A stretch of 64,000 bases of DNA, taken from NCBI GenBank assembly GCA_938011315.1, contig CALLUG010000018.1, positions 1-64,000 of the forward strand, given 5' to 3'. This document shows, in pieces, positions 9,499-18,287 of this stretch. Made by a program: the position numbers and the translations under genes. The notes below the pieces were generated by a model, which saw only the letters and a program-made list of their open reading frames with translations, had not been told where the DNA came from and did no database searches. Every line of letters begins with the position of its first letter. Within the stretch, counting starts at the first letter, position 1. This DNA is from an uncultured Flavobacteriaceae bacterium. Lineage in GTDB: Bacteria; Bacteroidota; Bacteroidia; Flavobacteriales; Flavobacteriaceae.

Positions 9499-10911
9499 AT
9501 GTCAAGACAAAGAAATAAAAAACAAGTTTTTACAAATATTGAAGTTATAGATGCTGGTGCGAAAGGGAAAGCTATAGCTAAAGCTCCCGATGGACGTGTT
9601 ATATTTTTATCTAATGCAGTTCCTGGCGATGTGGTAGATATAGAAACCTATAAAAAAAGAAAAGCCTATTTTGAAGGAAAAGCAACGACATTTCATAAAC
9701 TAAGCGACAAACGTACCGAAGCAGTTTGTGAACATTTTGGAACTTGCGGTGGTTGCAAATGGCAACACATGGCTTACAAACATCAGCTACATTACAAAGA
9801 GCAAGAGGTTATAAACAATTTGAAACGACTGGGACAATTACAACTACCAAAAATTACACCAATTTTAGGCTCCGAAAAACACTATTTTTATAGAAACAAA
9901 ATGGAATTTTCTTTTAGTGATAGCCGTTGGCTAAGCTATGAGGAAATTGCCACCAATCAAGATTTGGGCGATAGAAACGCCTTGGGATTTCATATCCCGG
10001 GGATGTGGGACAAAATATTGGATATTAAAACATGTTGGTTACAACAAGACCCATCTAACGCTATACGAAATAGTGTAAAAACGTTTGCAGTAAAACATAA
10101 CATCACATTTTTTAATACCCGAAACCAAACAGGCATATTACGTACATTAATGCTACGTACTTCTAGCATAGGGGAAGTAATGGTTGTGGTTCAATTTTTT
10201 AAAGATGACCTTAAAAAACGAGAATTATTACTAGACCACTTAAAGCATACATTTCCAGAAATTACCTCTTTACAATATGTTATTAATACAAAGGGAAATG
10301 ATACCATTTACGATCAAGATGTTATTTGCTATTATGGTCGCGATCATATTTTTGAAGTTATGGAAGAGCTTCGTTTTAAGATAAATGCAAAATCATTTTA
10401 TCAAACAAACTCTAATCAGGCTTACGAGTTATACAAAATTACTCGAAACTTTGCAGCACTAACAGGCAATGAGCTCGTGTACGATTTATACACAGGTACA
10501 GGAACTATAGCACAGTTTATTTCAAAAAAAACAAAAAAAGTAATAGGTATCGAGTCCGTTCCGGAAGCCATTACTGCCGCAAAAGAAAATGCACAATTAA
10601 ACCACATTACTAACGTTGACTTTTATGTTGGTGATATGAAAAATGTATTTAATACTGCGTTTATAACGAAACATGGGCAACCAGATGTAATTATTACAGA
10701 CCCCCCACGCGACGGTATGCATAAAGCAGTTGTACAACAGTTATTACATATTGGTGCCAATAAAATTGTGTACGTTAGCTGCAACAGTGCTACGCAAGCA
10801 AGAGATTTAGCTTTAATGGATGCTATGTATAAAATAAGTAAAACCCAAGCTGTAGATATGTTTCCACAAACACATCATGTGGAGAATGTCGTACTTTTGG
10901 AAAAACGATAA
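9499..10911 (+). CDS. rlmD: 23S rRNA (uracil-C5)-methyltransferase
   Basis: A 470-residue RumA/RlmD-type enzyme that methylates uracil C5 in 23S rRNA (U1939 in E. coli). The N-terminal TRAM domain covers about 10-70. Iron-sulfur cysteines are seen at about 77, 83, 86 (VCEHFGTCGGCKW) and 178 (KTCWLQQ). The SAM motif is DLYTGTGTIAQF (about 328). The nucleophile Cys is in VSCNSATQARD (about 428), where many homologues have CNP, and the terminal VENVVLLEK holds the catalytic Glu. Because related RlmCD enzymes exist in some bacteria, the exact target uridine is inferred. The next two genes follow without a terminator. Confidence 0.9.
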   Translation: MSRQRNKKQVFTNIEVIDAGAKGKAIAKAPDGRVIFLSNAVPGDVVDIETYKKRKAYFEGKATTFHKLSDKRTEAVCEHFGTCGGCKWQHMAYKHQLHYKEQEVINNLKRLGQLQLPKITPILGSEKHYFYRNKMEFSFSDSRWLSYEEIATNQDLGDRNALGFHIPGMWDKILDIKTCWLQQDPSNAIRNSVKTFAVKHNITFFNTRNQTGILRTLMLRTSSIGEVMVVVQFFKDDLKKRELLLDHLKHTFPEITSLQYVINTKGNDTIYDQDVICYYGRDHIFEVMEELRFKINAKSFYQTNSNQAYELYKITRNFAALTGNELVYDLYTGTGTIAQFISKKTKKVIGIESVPEAITAAKENAQLNHITNVDFYVGDMKNVFNTAFITKHGQPDVIITDPPRDGMHKAVVQQLLHIGANKIVYVSCNSATQARDLALMDAMYKISKTQAVDMFPQTHHVENVVLLEKR

Positions 10912-10922
10912 AATTTAAAAGA

Positions 10923-11435
10923 TTGAAAAAGATACTTTTACTACTAAGCCTTATTGTGTGTGGTAGCCTTACAAGTTGTGAGCGAGACGATATTTGTGCA
11001 GAAACAACTCCTACTACACCACAAATTGTACTGCGTTTTTTTAATAATAATATGCCTACAGAACTATTAGAAGCAGATAACCTAACAGTAACCGCTCTTG
11101 ATGATGCTAATATGCCCATCCCAATTAGTAACAACCTTGCTGCTTTAACTAGAGACTCGCTAGCACTCCCTTTGCGAAGTGATGCAGATGCCACACGGTT
11201 TTTGTTTACCCTAAACTCCACCGATGATGCACTAAGCAATACAGATACCCTAACTATAAGCTATACCGTACAAAATGTATTTGTTTCTAGAGCTTGTGGA
11301 TTTAGTGCCAATTACAACGCTATAAACATAAATGTAGCAACAGATACCGATAACTGGATATTGGATTCAGCAATCATACCTGGCAGAGAAAATGTAACCG
11401 ATCAAACTTCAGCACATGCACAATTACGTCATTAG
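10923..11435 (+). CDS. DUF6452-type lipoprotein, TTG start
   Basis: A 170-residue predicted lipoprotein with a basic start, hydrophobic segment and lipobox SLTSC (Cys about 19). The reading frame begins with TTG at 10923 (MKKILLLLSL), 11 nt after the rlmD stop; no ATG gives a signal peptide. The mature part is Thr/Asp-rich and includes ERDDICAETTPTTP, as in Flavobacteriia DUF6452 proteins. Its end overlaps the next gene by 20 bases, so the two are translated together. Function unknown; an envelope role is likely. The family name is recalled, not searched. Confidence 0.75.
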   Translation: MKKILLLLSLIVCGSLTSCERDDICAETTPTTPQIVLRFFNNNMPTELLEADNLTVTALDDANMPIPISNNLAALTRDSLALPLRSDADATRFLFTLNSTDDALSNTDTLTISYTVQNVFVSRACGFSANYNAININVATDTDNWILDSAIIPGRENVTDQTSAHAQLRH

Positions 11436-12141
11436 GCTTCTACTCGCATTTTTTGTAAGTGCATCTGCACTAGCACAAAACAAAACTCCTTTAGCTACGG
11501 CTAAAGATAGTATTGTAAACGATACAATAAATCTTAACCCTAAAACCTATGGTTTGCGTGTGGGCATCGACCTTATTAGAGTCGTTAAACCATTTGTTGA
11601 TAGTGATTTTGATACGGGTTTTGAAATTAATGCAGATTATAGAATTAAGAAAAACTTGTATATTTCTGCAGAAATAGGAATAGACGAACGTACTACTGAA
11701 ACTGATTTTTTAAGTTCTACTGCTAGCGGAAGTTATATAAAAGCAGGGGTAGATATTAATATTTACGACAATTGGCCTGGCTTAGATAATCTTATTTATG
11801 CAGGATTTAGGATTGGTTATAGTAATTTTGATCAAGTTATAAATAGTTTTACTGTTTTTAATACTGATCAAACTTTTGAACCCGAAACAAATACAACACC
11901 CACAACGCTAAGTGGCTTAAATGCCATTTGGGGAGAAGTCATTTTTGGTGCTAAAGCAGAGGTATTACCTAATCTATATTTAGGACTTAATATTCAATTT
12001 AAGCTATTAGCAAGTGAAACCGATTCAGAAAATTTTGATAACTTATACATCCCTGGCTATAATCGTACTTTCGATAATGGTGCTTTTGGCTTTGGGTTAG
12101 GATATAATATTTCTTATTTAATTCCTTTTAGTAAAAAATAA
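11416..12141 (+). CDS. DUF6048-type outer-membrane-like protein
   Basis: A 241-residue secreted protein: signal peptide (cut near ASALAQN, about 21), then amphipathic beta strands such as GLRVGIDLIRVV, KNLYISAEIGID and YLGLNIQFKLL, ending in a strand and SKK. The pattern suggests a small beta-barrel in the outer membrane. The start ATG lies inside the preceding gene. In Flavobacteriia DUF6452 and DUF6048 genes are usual neighbours, often next to rlmD; function is unknown. Confidence 0.75.
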   Translation: MHNYVIRLLLAFFVSASALAQNKTPLATAKDSIVNDTINLNPKTYGLRVGIDLIRVVKPFVDSDFDTGFEINADYRIKKNLYISAEIGIDERTTETDFLSSTASGSYIKAGVDINIYDNWPGLDNLIYAGFRIGYSNFDQVINSFTVFNTDQTFEPETNTTPTTLSGLNAIWGEVIFGAKAEVLPNLYLGLNIQFKLLASETDSENFDNLYIPGYNRTFDNGAFGFGLGYNISYLIPFSKK

Positions 12142-12169
12142 AAGATAAGGATGCCAAATTGTTGACTAT

Positions 12170-12910
12170 TTACAACTCAATAGTAACGTTTTCTAATTCT
12201 ATTTTAGATAGCAACTTCATTTGCTTTTGTTCAAAAGCTTTATCCAAATCCTTTACAGGCAAACTTTCGTTATTTGGTTTATAGTTGTTGTAATCTACAA
12301 TACGAATACCCTTAATAATACGTTCGTTATATGCCTCTCTAAAGCGTAAACCCAAGCCATGGTCTTCATTATAAGAGTACGCAATATAATCTGTTTTGTA
12401 GGTTTCTGTATTAAACCAATATACAAAAACATCTTCGAAGTCTTCGCCTCCCCCGTCTTTATTAAATGTTACCTGTACTTTGTAGTAGTTTTTCCCTTTT
12501 ATCGTAGCTGTTCCCAAGTAGCTCTTATTTACCGCAGGGTCATTTAATCCGTAAGGTAGTACAGAAAAATAATGAACGGAATTTACAGAAGCAGAAAAAC
12601 GAGATGCCATGCTGTCTGGTACAACAATAACGTTATTGTTTAGTAAACGTTTATGCCCTGTATTAGAAACGATATCGATAAGAGTGTTATTGGAATCTTT
12701 TAAGGTGCGTCTTAGCTCAAATTTACCATTATCTCTAGTCGCACTGTAATTAATTTTTCTGAAATCAAAATCAATCGTAAAATGATTAAATTTATTACCT
12801 CCAGCAGTAGTAATTGCATTAGCGACAATAGTATTTGCGTTGGTTGTTTGTTTTGTATTACAACTAAAAATAAAAAATGAAAGGACGGCTGTTAAAACAA
12901 TTTTTCTCAT
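12170..12910 (-). CDS. DUF6503 family lipoprotein
   Basis: A 246-residue predicted lipoprotein with lipobox FIFSC (Cys about 17). The mature part begins IVANAITTAGGNKFNHFTIDFDFR and is beta-rich with many aromatic residues, resembling outer-membrane carrier-like folds. Homologues in Flavobacteriia are DUF6503, sometimes mislabelled as deoxyribose-phosphate aldolase; nothing here suggests an aldolase. It converges with the DUF6048 gene (28-base gap) and diverges from smpB. Confidence 0.7.
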   Translation of the reverse strand: MRKIVLTAVLSFFIFSCNTKQTTNANTIVANAITTAGGNKFNHFTIDFDFRKINYSATRDNGKFELRRTLKDSNNTLIDIVSNTGHKRLLNNNVIVVPDSMASRFSASVNSVHYFSVLPYGLNDPAVNKSYLGTATIKGKNYYKVQVTFNKDGGGEDFEDVFVYWFNTETYKTDYIAYSYNEDHGLGLRFREAYNERIIKGIRIVDYNNYKPNNESLPVKDLDKAFEQKQMKLLSKIELENVTIEL

Positions 12911-12979
12911 AGTACAATTTTACAACTTTGACACTTAAAATAATGATTTATTAAGTTAAAAATAGTTAATAAAATTATG

Positions 12980-12987
12980 TAATTTTG
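12980..12987 (+). promoter_or_regulatory. smpB promoter -7 element (TAATTTTG), very close to the start codon
   Basis: A perfect TAnnTTTG whose G is 6 nt before the ATG at 12994. It overlaps the alternative upstream TTG at 12985, which is therefore unlikely to be a start. A leaderless or near-leaderless transcript is predicted. Confidence 0.6.
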
Positions 12988-12993
12988 AGTGCT

Positions 12994-13455
12994 ATGCAAA
13001 GGAATGTGAATATACAAAACAAAAAAGCACGTTTTGAGTACGAATTAATTGATACTTATACTGCTGGCATTGTATTGAGTGGTACAGAAATTAAATCGAT
13101 AAGACAAAGCAAAGCGTCTATAACAGAAAGCTTTTGTGAGTTTAATGAGCAAGATGAACTTTTTGTTGTCAATATGTCTATTGAAGAATACATTTATGGT
13201 ACACACTACAATCATTTACCTAAAGCTACGCGCAAATTATTACTTAATAAAAAGGAACTTCGAAGATTAAGAAAAGAGGTTAACAACACAGGACTTACCA
13301 TCATTCCCTTAAAACTATTTATAACCGATAATGGCTTTGCTAAACTTAATATCGCTCTAGCTAAAGGTAAAAAACTATATGATAAACGTAATACCTTAAA
13401 GGATAGGGATAATAAACGTGATTTGGATAGGATTAAGAAAAATTTTAAATCATAG
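12994..13455 (+). CDS. smpB: SsrA-binding protein SmpB
   Basis: A 153-residue protein of full family length with the SmpB marks NKKARFEYEL, GTEIKSIRQSKASI, HYNHLPKATRKLLL and the basic tail KGKKLYDKRNTLKDRDNKRDL. It binds tmRNA and brings it to stalled ribosomes for trans-translation. The start was set at ATG 12994 (MQRNVNIQNKK) because homologues begin there and the promoter covers the upstream TTG. No tmRNA gene is present in the window. The gap after it (13456-13658) is empty. Confidence 0.95.
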   Translation: MQRNVNIQNKKARFEYELIDTYTAGIVLSGTEIKSIRQSKASITESFCEFNEQDELFVVNMSIEEYIYGTHYNHLPKATRKLLLNKKELRRLRKEVNNTGLTIIPLKLFITDNGFAKLNIALAKGKKLYDKRNTLKDRDNKRDLDRIKKNFKS

Positions 13456-13658
13456 TTTTAATAAAATTTTGTTTGAAGCATAATGAAAATAGAAGTTAAT
13501 TAACATCAACAATGCTTTAAGTGTTGTAATAGTATTTTTTTTAGGATATAAAATAGTAGCACCAATGGTTTCCTTCTTGTAAACAAGAGTAATCTACTAA
13601 ATTTCGATTCTACTAAGTTGTTATTACTTGTATAATTAGCATTCTTAAAAGTTAATTG

Positions 13659-14489
13659 CTATAATGCTAATTCGTTTATAACTTGGTCGCTGTGCGTTTG
13701 CAGATGTTTTGGAAGCATATTGTATTTTGGTAATACCGCTAAGTAGCGATCATTGTTAGTCGTATAAACAAATTTAAAAATAGGATTATATATCCCAACA
13801 ACTTTAATAACGTCTTTTATAAAATCGGCATGATGTACTAAGTCTTTACTGCCTAAATGAAAAACACCGTGTTTGTTTCTGTTAATGATATAATGTATTT
13901 GTTGAGTAAGTTTGTAGCAAGACGTAACATTTATAATAAGATTAGGGAAAACCTCTATAGGCTTTTTTTCTTCAAGTTGTGTTTTTAGAATTTCAATTCT
14001 TGGCGATTGATTTCCAAATACCATGGGTAAACGCAATATTGCGGTTTGTTTTTTTGGTAAGTTTAGTAGGATGTTTTCAATTTTAATTTTGAAGTGACCA
14101 TAAATACTATTACTAAGCGTAGTATCGTTTTCGTAACTTGGGTACTTACTGTAAGCATCAAAGACATTTGCAGACGACAAAAATATAAGTTTTGTTTTGT
14201 ATTGCTCACTGTATTCACAAAGATGTTTGTGAGCTATAATTTGTGCTGCAAAATTTCCACGTAAAGCAGAAATAACAATTGTAGGGCTTAGAGTTTGTAA
14301 TAGCTCAAAAATATCATCATTTTCAATATTATATTTAAAAAAATGCTGATTTTTTTTTAATATAGGATTGTTGTTACAATAAGTGCCATACGTTTGGAAG
14401 TAAGCACAAAGCTCTGTATATATAGCATGTCCAATAAAACCACTTGCACCTAAAACTAACACAATATGTTTATTTTTTGGTTTAAGCAT
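13659..14489 (-). CDS. NAD(P)-dependent sugar epimerase/reductase (RmlD-like SDR)
   Basis: A 276-residue extended short-chain dehydrogenase. The nucleotide-binding glycine motif is LGASGFIGHAI (about 13-23); the active-site region shows FLSSANVFD and a YGHFKIK (Y-x3-K like) segment. Nearest group by eye is dTDP-4-dehydrorhamnose reductase-like proteins; the substrate is not known and no sugar operon surrounds it. It is the last gene of an apparent operon with gcvT and glsA, 17 bases after glsA. Confidence 0.72.
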   Translation of the reverse strand: MLKPKNKHIVLVLGASGFIGHAIYTELCAYFQTYGTYCNNNPILKKNQHFFKYNIENDDIFELLQTLSPTIVISALRGNFAAQIIAHKHLCEYSEQYKTKLIFLSSANVFDAYSKYPSYENDTTLSNSIYGHFKIKIENILLNLPKKQTAILRLPMVFGNQSPRIEILKTQLEEKKPIEVFPNLIINVTSCYKLTQQIHYIINRNKHGVFHLGSKDLVHHADFIKDVIKVVGIYNPIFKFVYTTNNDRYLAVLPKYNMLPKHLQTHSDQVINELAL

Positions 14490-14506
14490 TTACCTTGTTT
14501 GATTAG

Positions 14507-15418
14507 TTAAAAAATAGAACGTCCTGTTTTTGTTGTAAACAATTCTAAAGCTTTCATTCCTAACAACGAATTTCCCTTTTGGTTTAATCCAGGAGCCCAA
14601 GTTGTAATAACAAAGTTACCAGGAAATAAAGCTGCAATCCCTCCACCAACACCACTTTTGCCGGGCAATCCTACATCAAACGCAAAATCTCCAGCTTCGT
14701 CATAAAAGCCACACGTAAGCATTATTGCGTTTAGTCGTTTTACTTGACTTGCAGAAATATATTGTTTGTTTTTTAGGCACTTACCATGATTGGCAAAAAT
14801 ATAAAATGCTCTTGACAGCTGTACACAACTCATTTCTAAAGCACATTGATGAAAGTAAAAATCTAAGACAGTATCGATATCATTATCTAAATTCCCAAAG
14901 GATTTTAATAAATTGGCAATAGCAAAATTTTTGAACCCAGTACGCTTTTCAGATTGTGCTACTTTATAATTGTATGTAATACGGTCATCGTTAGTTAATG
15001 CTCTAACATACTTTAAAAAATCTTCTTTAGGGTTTTTTAATTCAGAAACCAGCACATCAGCAATAACAATTGCCCCAGCATTAATTAATGGATTTCTAGG
15101 AATGCCATTTTCTTGTTCTAATAAAGTAAGATAATTAAAAGGATTTCCAGAAGGCTCTACACCAACACGCGACCATAGTTTATTTTGCACTAACGAAAAT
15201 GCTTTAGATAACGATAGTACCTTGGAGATACTTTGTATAGAAAATTGTTGTTGAGCATTACCAACGCTAAAATCTAAGCCATTAATTAGTTTTAAATGGA
15301 TGCCAAATGCATTAATATCTACTCCTGCCAACTCTGGAATGTACGATGCAACAGTACCTTTATTTTCAAAATTTTTAAGGTTGGTGTAAATATTGTTTAT
15401 AACCTGTTGGTAGTCCAT
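14507..15418 (-). CDS. glsA: Glutaminase A
   Basis: A 303-residue serine-dependent glutaminase, full length. The catalytic motif is SISK (about 62-65) in FSIQSISKVLSLSKAF; other family marks are INAGAIVIAD and GLPGKSGVGGGI near the end. It hydrolyses glutamine to glutamate and ammonia. Its ATG directly follows the gcvT stop codon without a spacer, so expression should be coupled to gcvT. Confidence 0.95.
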   Translation of the reverse strand: MDYQQVINNIYTNLKNFENKGTVASYIPELAGVDINAFGIHLKLINGLDFSVGNAQQQFSIQSISKVLSLSKAFSLVQNKLWSRVGVEPSGNPFNYLTLLEQENGIPRNPLINAGAIVIADVLVSELKNPKEDFLKYVRALTNDDRITYNYKVAQSEKRTGFKNFAIANLLKSFGNLDNDIDTVLDFYFHQCALEMSCVQLSRAFYIFANHGKCLKNKQYISASQVKRLNAIMLTCGFYDEAGDFAFDVGLPGKSGVGGGIAALFPGNFVITTWAPGLNQKGNSLLGMKALELFTTKTGRSIF

Positions 15419-16501
15419 TTAAACTTTATAAAAAGGCAATTTTATAACTGTTGCAGGAACAGTATTTTTACGAATTTGTATCGCAATATTACTGCCTACA
15501 TTAGTGAATGTTTTTGAAACATAACCTAAGCCGATACCTTTACCTAAAGACGGTGACATAGTTCCCGAAGTTACTTCACCAATATCATTACCATTGACAT
15601 CTAAAATACGGTAGCCTTTACGCGGAATACCACGAGTATCCAGTTCAAAACCAACAAGTTTTTTTTCTACACCCCGCATTTTTTCTATCTCGAGCGCCTT
15701 ACTATTAGTAAATGGTTTTGTGAACTTTGTAACCCACCCTAAACCAGCTTCAAAAGGTGATGTTGTTTCATCGATATCATTACCATATAAGCAGTAGCCC
15801 ATTTCTAAACGCAGGGTGTCTCTTGCAGCTAGACCTATAGGCTTAATACCAAAATTAGCACCAGCCTCTAGAACCTTATCCCAAATTTGCTTTACTTCGC
15901 TATTTTTACAGTAAATTTCAAAACCACCACTACCAGTATAACCTGTAGCTGAAATGATAACGTGCTCTACCCCTGCAAAATTGCTAACAGCAAAATTATA
16001 AAATGCAATACTAGATAAATCATAACTTGTTAAAAGTTGCATTGCCTGTACAGCTTTTGGTCCTTGAATGGCTAGTAAAGAATAGCTTTCAGATAGGTTT
16101 TTGAGCGTGGCACCCATTGTGTTTTTGGATACAATCCAATTCCAATCTTTTTCTATATTACTCGCATTAACAACTAACATATAAGTAGTGTCCTTAATAC
16201 GATACACAATCAAGTCATCAACAATACCGCCAGTATCGTTTGGTAAATAGCAATACTGTGCTTTTCCAACCGTTAGTTTACTAGCGTCATTACTACTTAT
16301 ACTTTGTATGAGCGCTAAAGCTTGATTTCCTTCTATTAAAAACTCTCCCATATGAGAGACATCAAAAACACCAACAGCGTTCCTTACAGTGTCATGCTCT
16401 ATCGTAACACCTTCATATTGTACAGGCATATTATACCCAGCAAACGGAACCATTTTTGCACCTAGTGCTTCGTGGGTAGTAGTTAATGCTGTGTTTTTCA
16501 T
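15419..16501 (-). CDS. gcvT: Glycine cleavage system T protein (aminomethyltransferase)
   Basis: A 360-residue GcvT. The folate- and aminomethyl-binding regions are visible: FDVSHMGEF near 47-55, DDLIVYR near 95, [11 protein letters not shown] near 190 and [20 protein letters not shown] near 222-241. It transfers the methylene group of glycine from the H-protein lipoyl arm to tetrahydrofolate. gcvH and gcvP are not in this window, so the system is split, as is common in the phylum. First gene of the gcvT-glsA-reductase operon. Confidence 0.95.
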   Translation of the reverse strand: MKNTALTTTHEALGAKMVPFAGYNMPVQYEGVTIEHDTVRNAVGVFDVSHMGEFLIEGNQALALIQSISSNDASKLTVGKAQYCYLPNDTGGIVDDLIVYRIKDTTYMLVVNASNIEKDWNWIVSKNTMGATLKNLSESYSLLAIQGPKAVQAMQLLTSYDLSSIAFYNFAVSNFAGVEHVIISATGYTGSGGFEIYCKNSEVKQIWDKVLEAGANFGIKPIGLAARDTLRLEMGYCLYGNDIDETTSPFEAGLGWVTKFTKPFTNSKALEIEKMRGVEKKLVGFELDTRGIPRKGYRILDVNGNDIGEVTSGTMSPSLGKGIGLGYVSKTFTNVGSNIAIQIRKNTVPATVIKLPFYKV

Positions 16502-16539
16502 AAACTTAATTTTTAATATGTTTTGTATTTCTATACAAG

Positions 16540-16547
16540 CAAAATTA
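16540..16547 (-). promoter_or_regulatory. gcvT operon promoter -7 element
   Basis: On the minus strand this reads TAATTTTG, a perfect TAnnTTTG, 38 nt before the gcvT ATG. No glycine riboswitch-like fold was recognised in the short leader. Confidence 0.5.
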
Positions 16548-16645
16548 CATAAATTTTACCTGAAACGTTTTATAAAACTTCTGTTAAAAATTAATTTTCG
16601 TATTATGAAATTTTGTAAATTCAAACCTTTTAAAATAGTAATATA

Positions 16646-18280
16646 ATGAAATATTTATTTATCTTCCTTTTTGTAATACCCACTCATATAACGGCAATTA
16701 CTCAATACGGAACACCAACGGATTATCTAAGTAAAGCTTTTCATAAAGAACGCCGCGATGCACTTAGGAGTAAAATGCCAGCAAATAGCGTTGCTGTGTT
16801 TTTTGCAAATCCAGTACGTAACCGTGCTAACGATGTAGATTACATATACCACCAAGATCCTAATTTTTATTATTTAACAGGGTATAAAGAACCCCATGCA
16901 GTATTAGTTATTTTCTCAAGCAACCAAACCACTACCACCGGAGTTTCTTATAATGAAGTACTCTACGTGCAAGAACGCAATGCTTCTGAAGAGCAATGGA
17001 CGGGGAGACGCTTAGGCGTAGATGGTGCAAAAGAGCGACTAGGCTTTGAAATGGTGTTTAACGGTAGTGATTTTAAAAATTCAAAAGTTGATTACCAAAC
17101 GTTTGATCACGTACTGTTTAATAATTTTAAAAACGATTATAGAGATGATAAACAAAATGATGCCGATCTTTTTAGTTTAATAAGTACTTTTAAGACACAA
17201 GTTAAGTTTAGCCAAGCCAATTTGAATAGCTCAATAAAAACGCAAGTGTATAAACTCATAAAAACAACAGAGGTAAAAAATAGTGCTAATGTTGCGCAAA
17301 TGATTAATCGTGCTTTTGAAATTGAGCCAGAACTAAAAAATGATGACATCCTTAAGCAGTATGCTGGTACTACAGACCCAAAACTCCGATTAGAATTAAA
17401 GCAACAAGCTATTAAAATTGAAGCTCAAGCCCCTAAAAGTAACATAGATTTACGTAGCCTACAAACAATCATGGCGAGTCTAAGACAAGTAAAAACAGAA
17501 GCAGAGTTAAAACTGCTTAGTAAAGCAATTCGTATTTCTGCTATTGGTCAGCGAGAAGTTATGAAAGCAATGCACAAAAACATGTCCGAAGCCGAAGTGC
17601 AAGGTATACACGAGTTTATTTACAAAACATATGGTAGCGAGCATGAAGGTTACCCATCTATTGTTGGCGCAGGACAAAATGGTTGTGTATTGCATTATAT
17701 AGAAAATAGTAAACTAAAATTAGAAAACGACTTAGTACTCATGGACCTAGGTGCAGAATATCATGGTTACTCTGCAGATGTTACGAGAACGATACCTGCA
17801 AATGGCACATTTTCTGAAGCACAAAAAATAATTTATGACTTGGTATATGAAGCTCAAGAAGAAGGCATCAAAGCTGCTCAAGTAGGGCAGCCCTTTTTTG
17901 CTCCGGGTAATGCTGCTACAAAAGTTTTGGCAGAAGGATTGCTACAATTAGGAATTATAAAAAATAAAGATGAAGTCTCACAATATTTTCCTCACGGCAC
18001 TTCACATTACTTAGGGTTAGATGTGCACGACCCAGGACTATATGAAAATTATGAAGCCAATATGGTAATTACAGTAGAGCCAGGAATTTACATTCCTAAA
18101 GGAAGTCCTTGCGATAAAAAATGGTGGGGAATAGCAGTACGTATTGAAGATGATATTTTAATAACCAGTAATGGTCCTGTAAACCTGTCGGCAGAAGCTC
18201 CTCGCAAATCTGAAGATATTGAAGCTTTAATGAAACAAACCAGTGTTTTAAACCAACTAAACTTACCTAAACTAGACTAA
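16646..18280 (+). CDS. pepP: Aminopeptidase P family metallopeptidase
   Basis: A 544-residue M24B peptidase with a putative N-terminal signal segment (about 1-18), so it may act in the periplasm. The N-terminal creatinase-like domain runs to about 270. Metal ligands of the pita-bread domain are visible: Asp in LMDLGAEYHG (about 366) and in SADVTRT (about 377), His in HGTSHYLGLDVHD (about 451), Glu in TVEPGIYIP (about 481) and in VRIEDDILI (about 508). It removes N-terminal residues preceding proline. The nnr gene follows after 7 bases. Confidence 0.92.
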   Translation: MKYLFIFLFVIPTHITAITQYGTPTDYLSKAFHKERRDALRSKMPANSVAVFFANPVRNRANDVDYIYHQDPNFYYLTGYKEPHAVLVIFSSNQTTTTGVSYNEVLYVQERNASEEQWTGRRLGVDGAKERLGFEMVFNGSDFKNSKVDYQTFDHVLFNNFKNDYRDDKQNDADLFSLISTFKTQVKFSQANLNSSIKTQVYKLIKTTEVKNSANVAQMINRAFEIEPELKNDDILKQYAGTTDPKLRLELKQQAIKIEAQAPKSNIDLRSLQTIMASLRQVKTEAELKLLSKAIRISAIGQREVMKAMHKNMSEAEVQGIHEFIYKTYGSEHEGYPSIVGAGQNGCVLHYIENSKLKLENDLVLMDLGAEYHGYSADVTRTIPANGTFSEAQKIIYDLVYEAQEEGIKAAQVGQPFFAPGNAATKVLAEGLLQLGIIKNKDEVSQYFPHGTSHYLGLDVHDPGLYENYEANMVITVEPGIYIPKGSPCDKKWWGIAVRIEDDILITSNGPVNLSAEAPRKSEDIEALMKQTSVLNQLNLPKLD

Positions 18281-18287
18281 TTTCTCT

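Noticed and set aside
10823-11239. 138-codon reverse frame over the rlmD end and the DUF6452 gene
   Set aside because: Covers two well-supported genes on the other strand and has no recognisable domain.
12985-12993. TTG start for smpB three codons upstream
   Set aside because: It sits inside the TAATTTTG promoter element, and homologues begin at the ATG 12994.
16604-16645. 13-codon frame whose TAA overlaps the pepP ATG (possible leader peptide)
   Set aside because: Too short to judge, Lys/Phe composition expected from AT-rich DNA, and no hairpin or codon run that would suggest attenuation.
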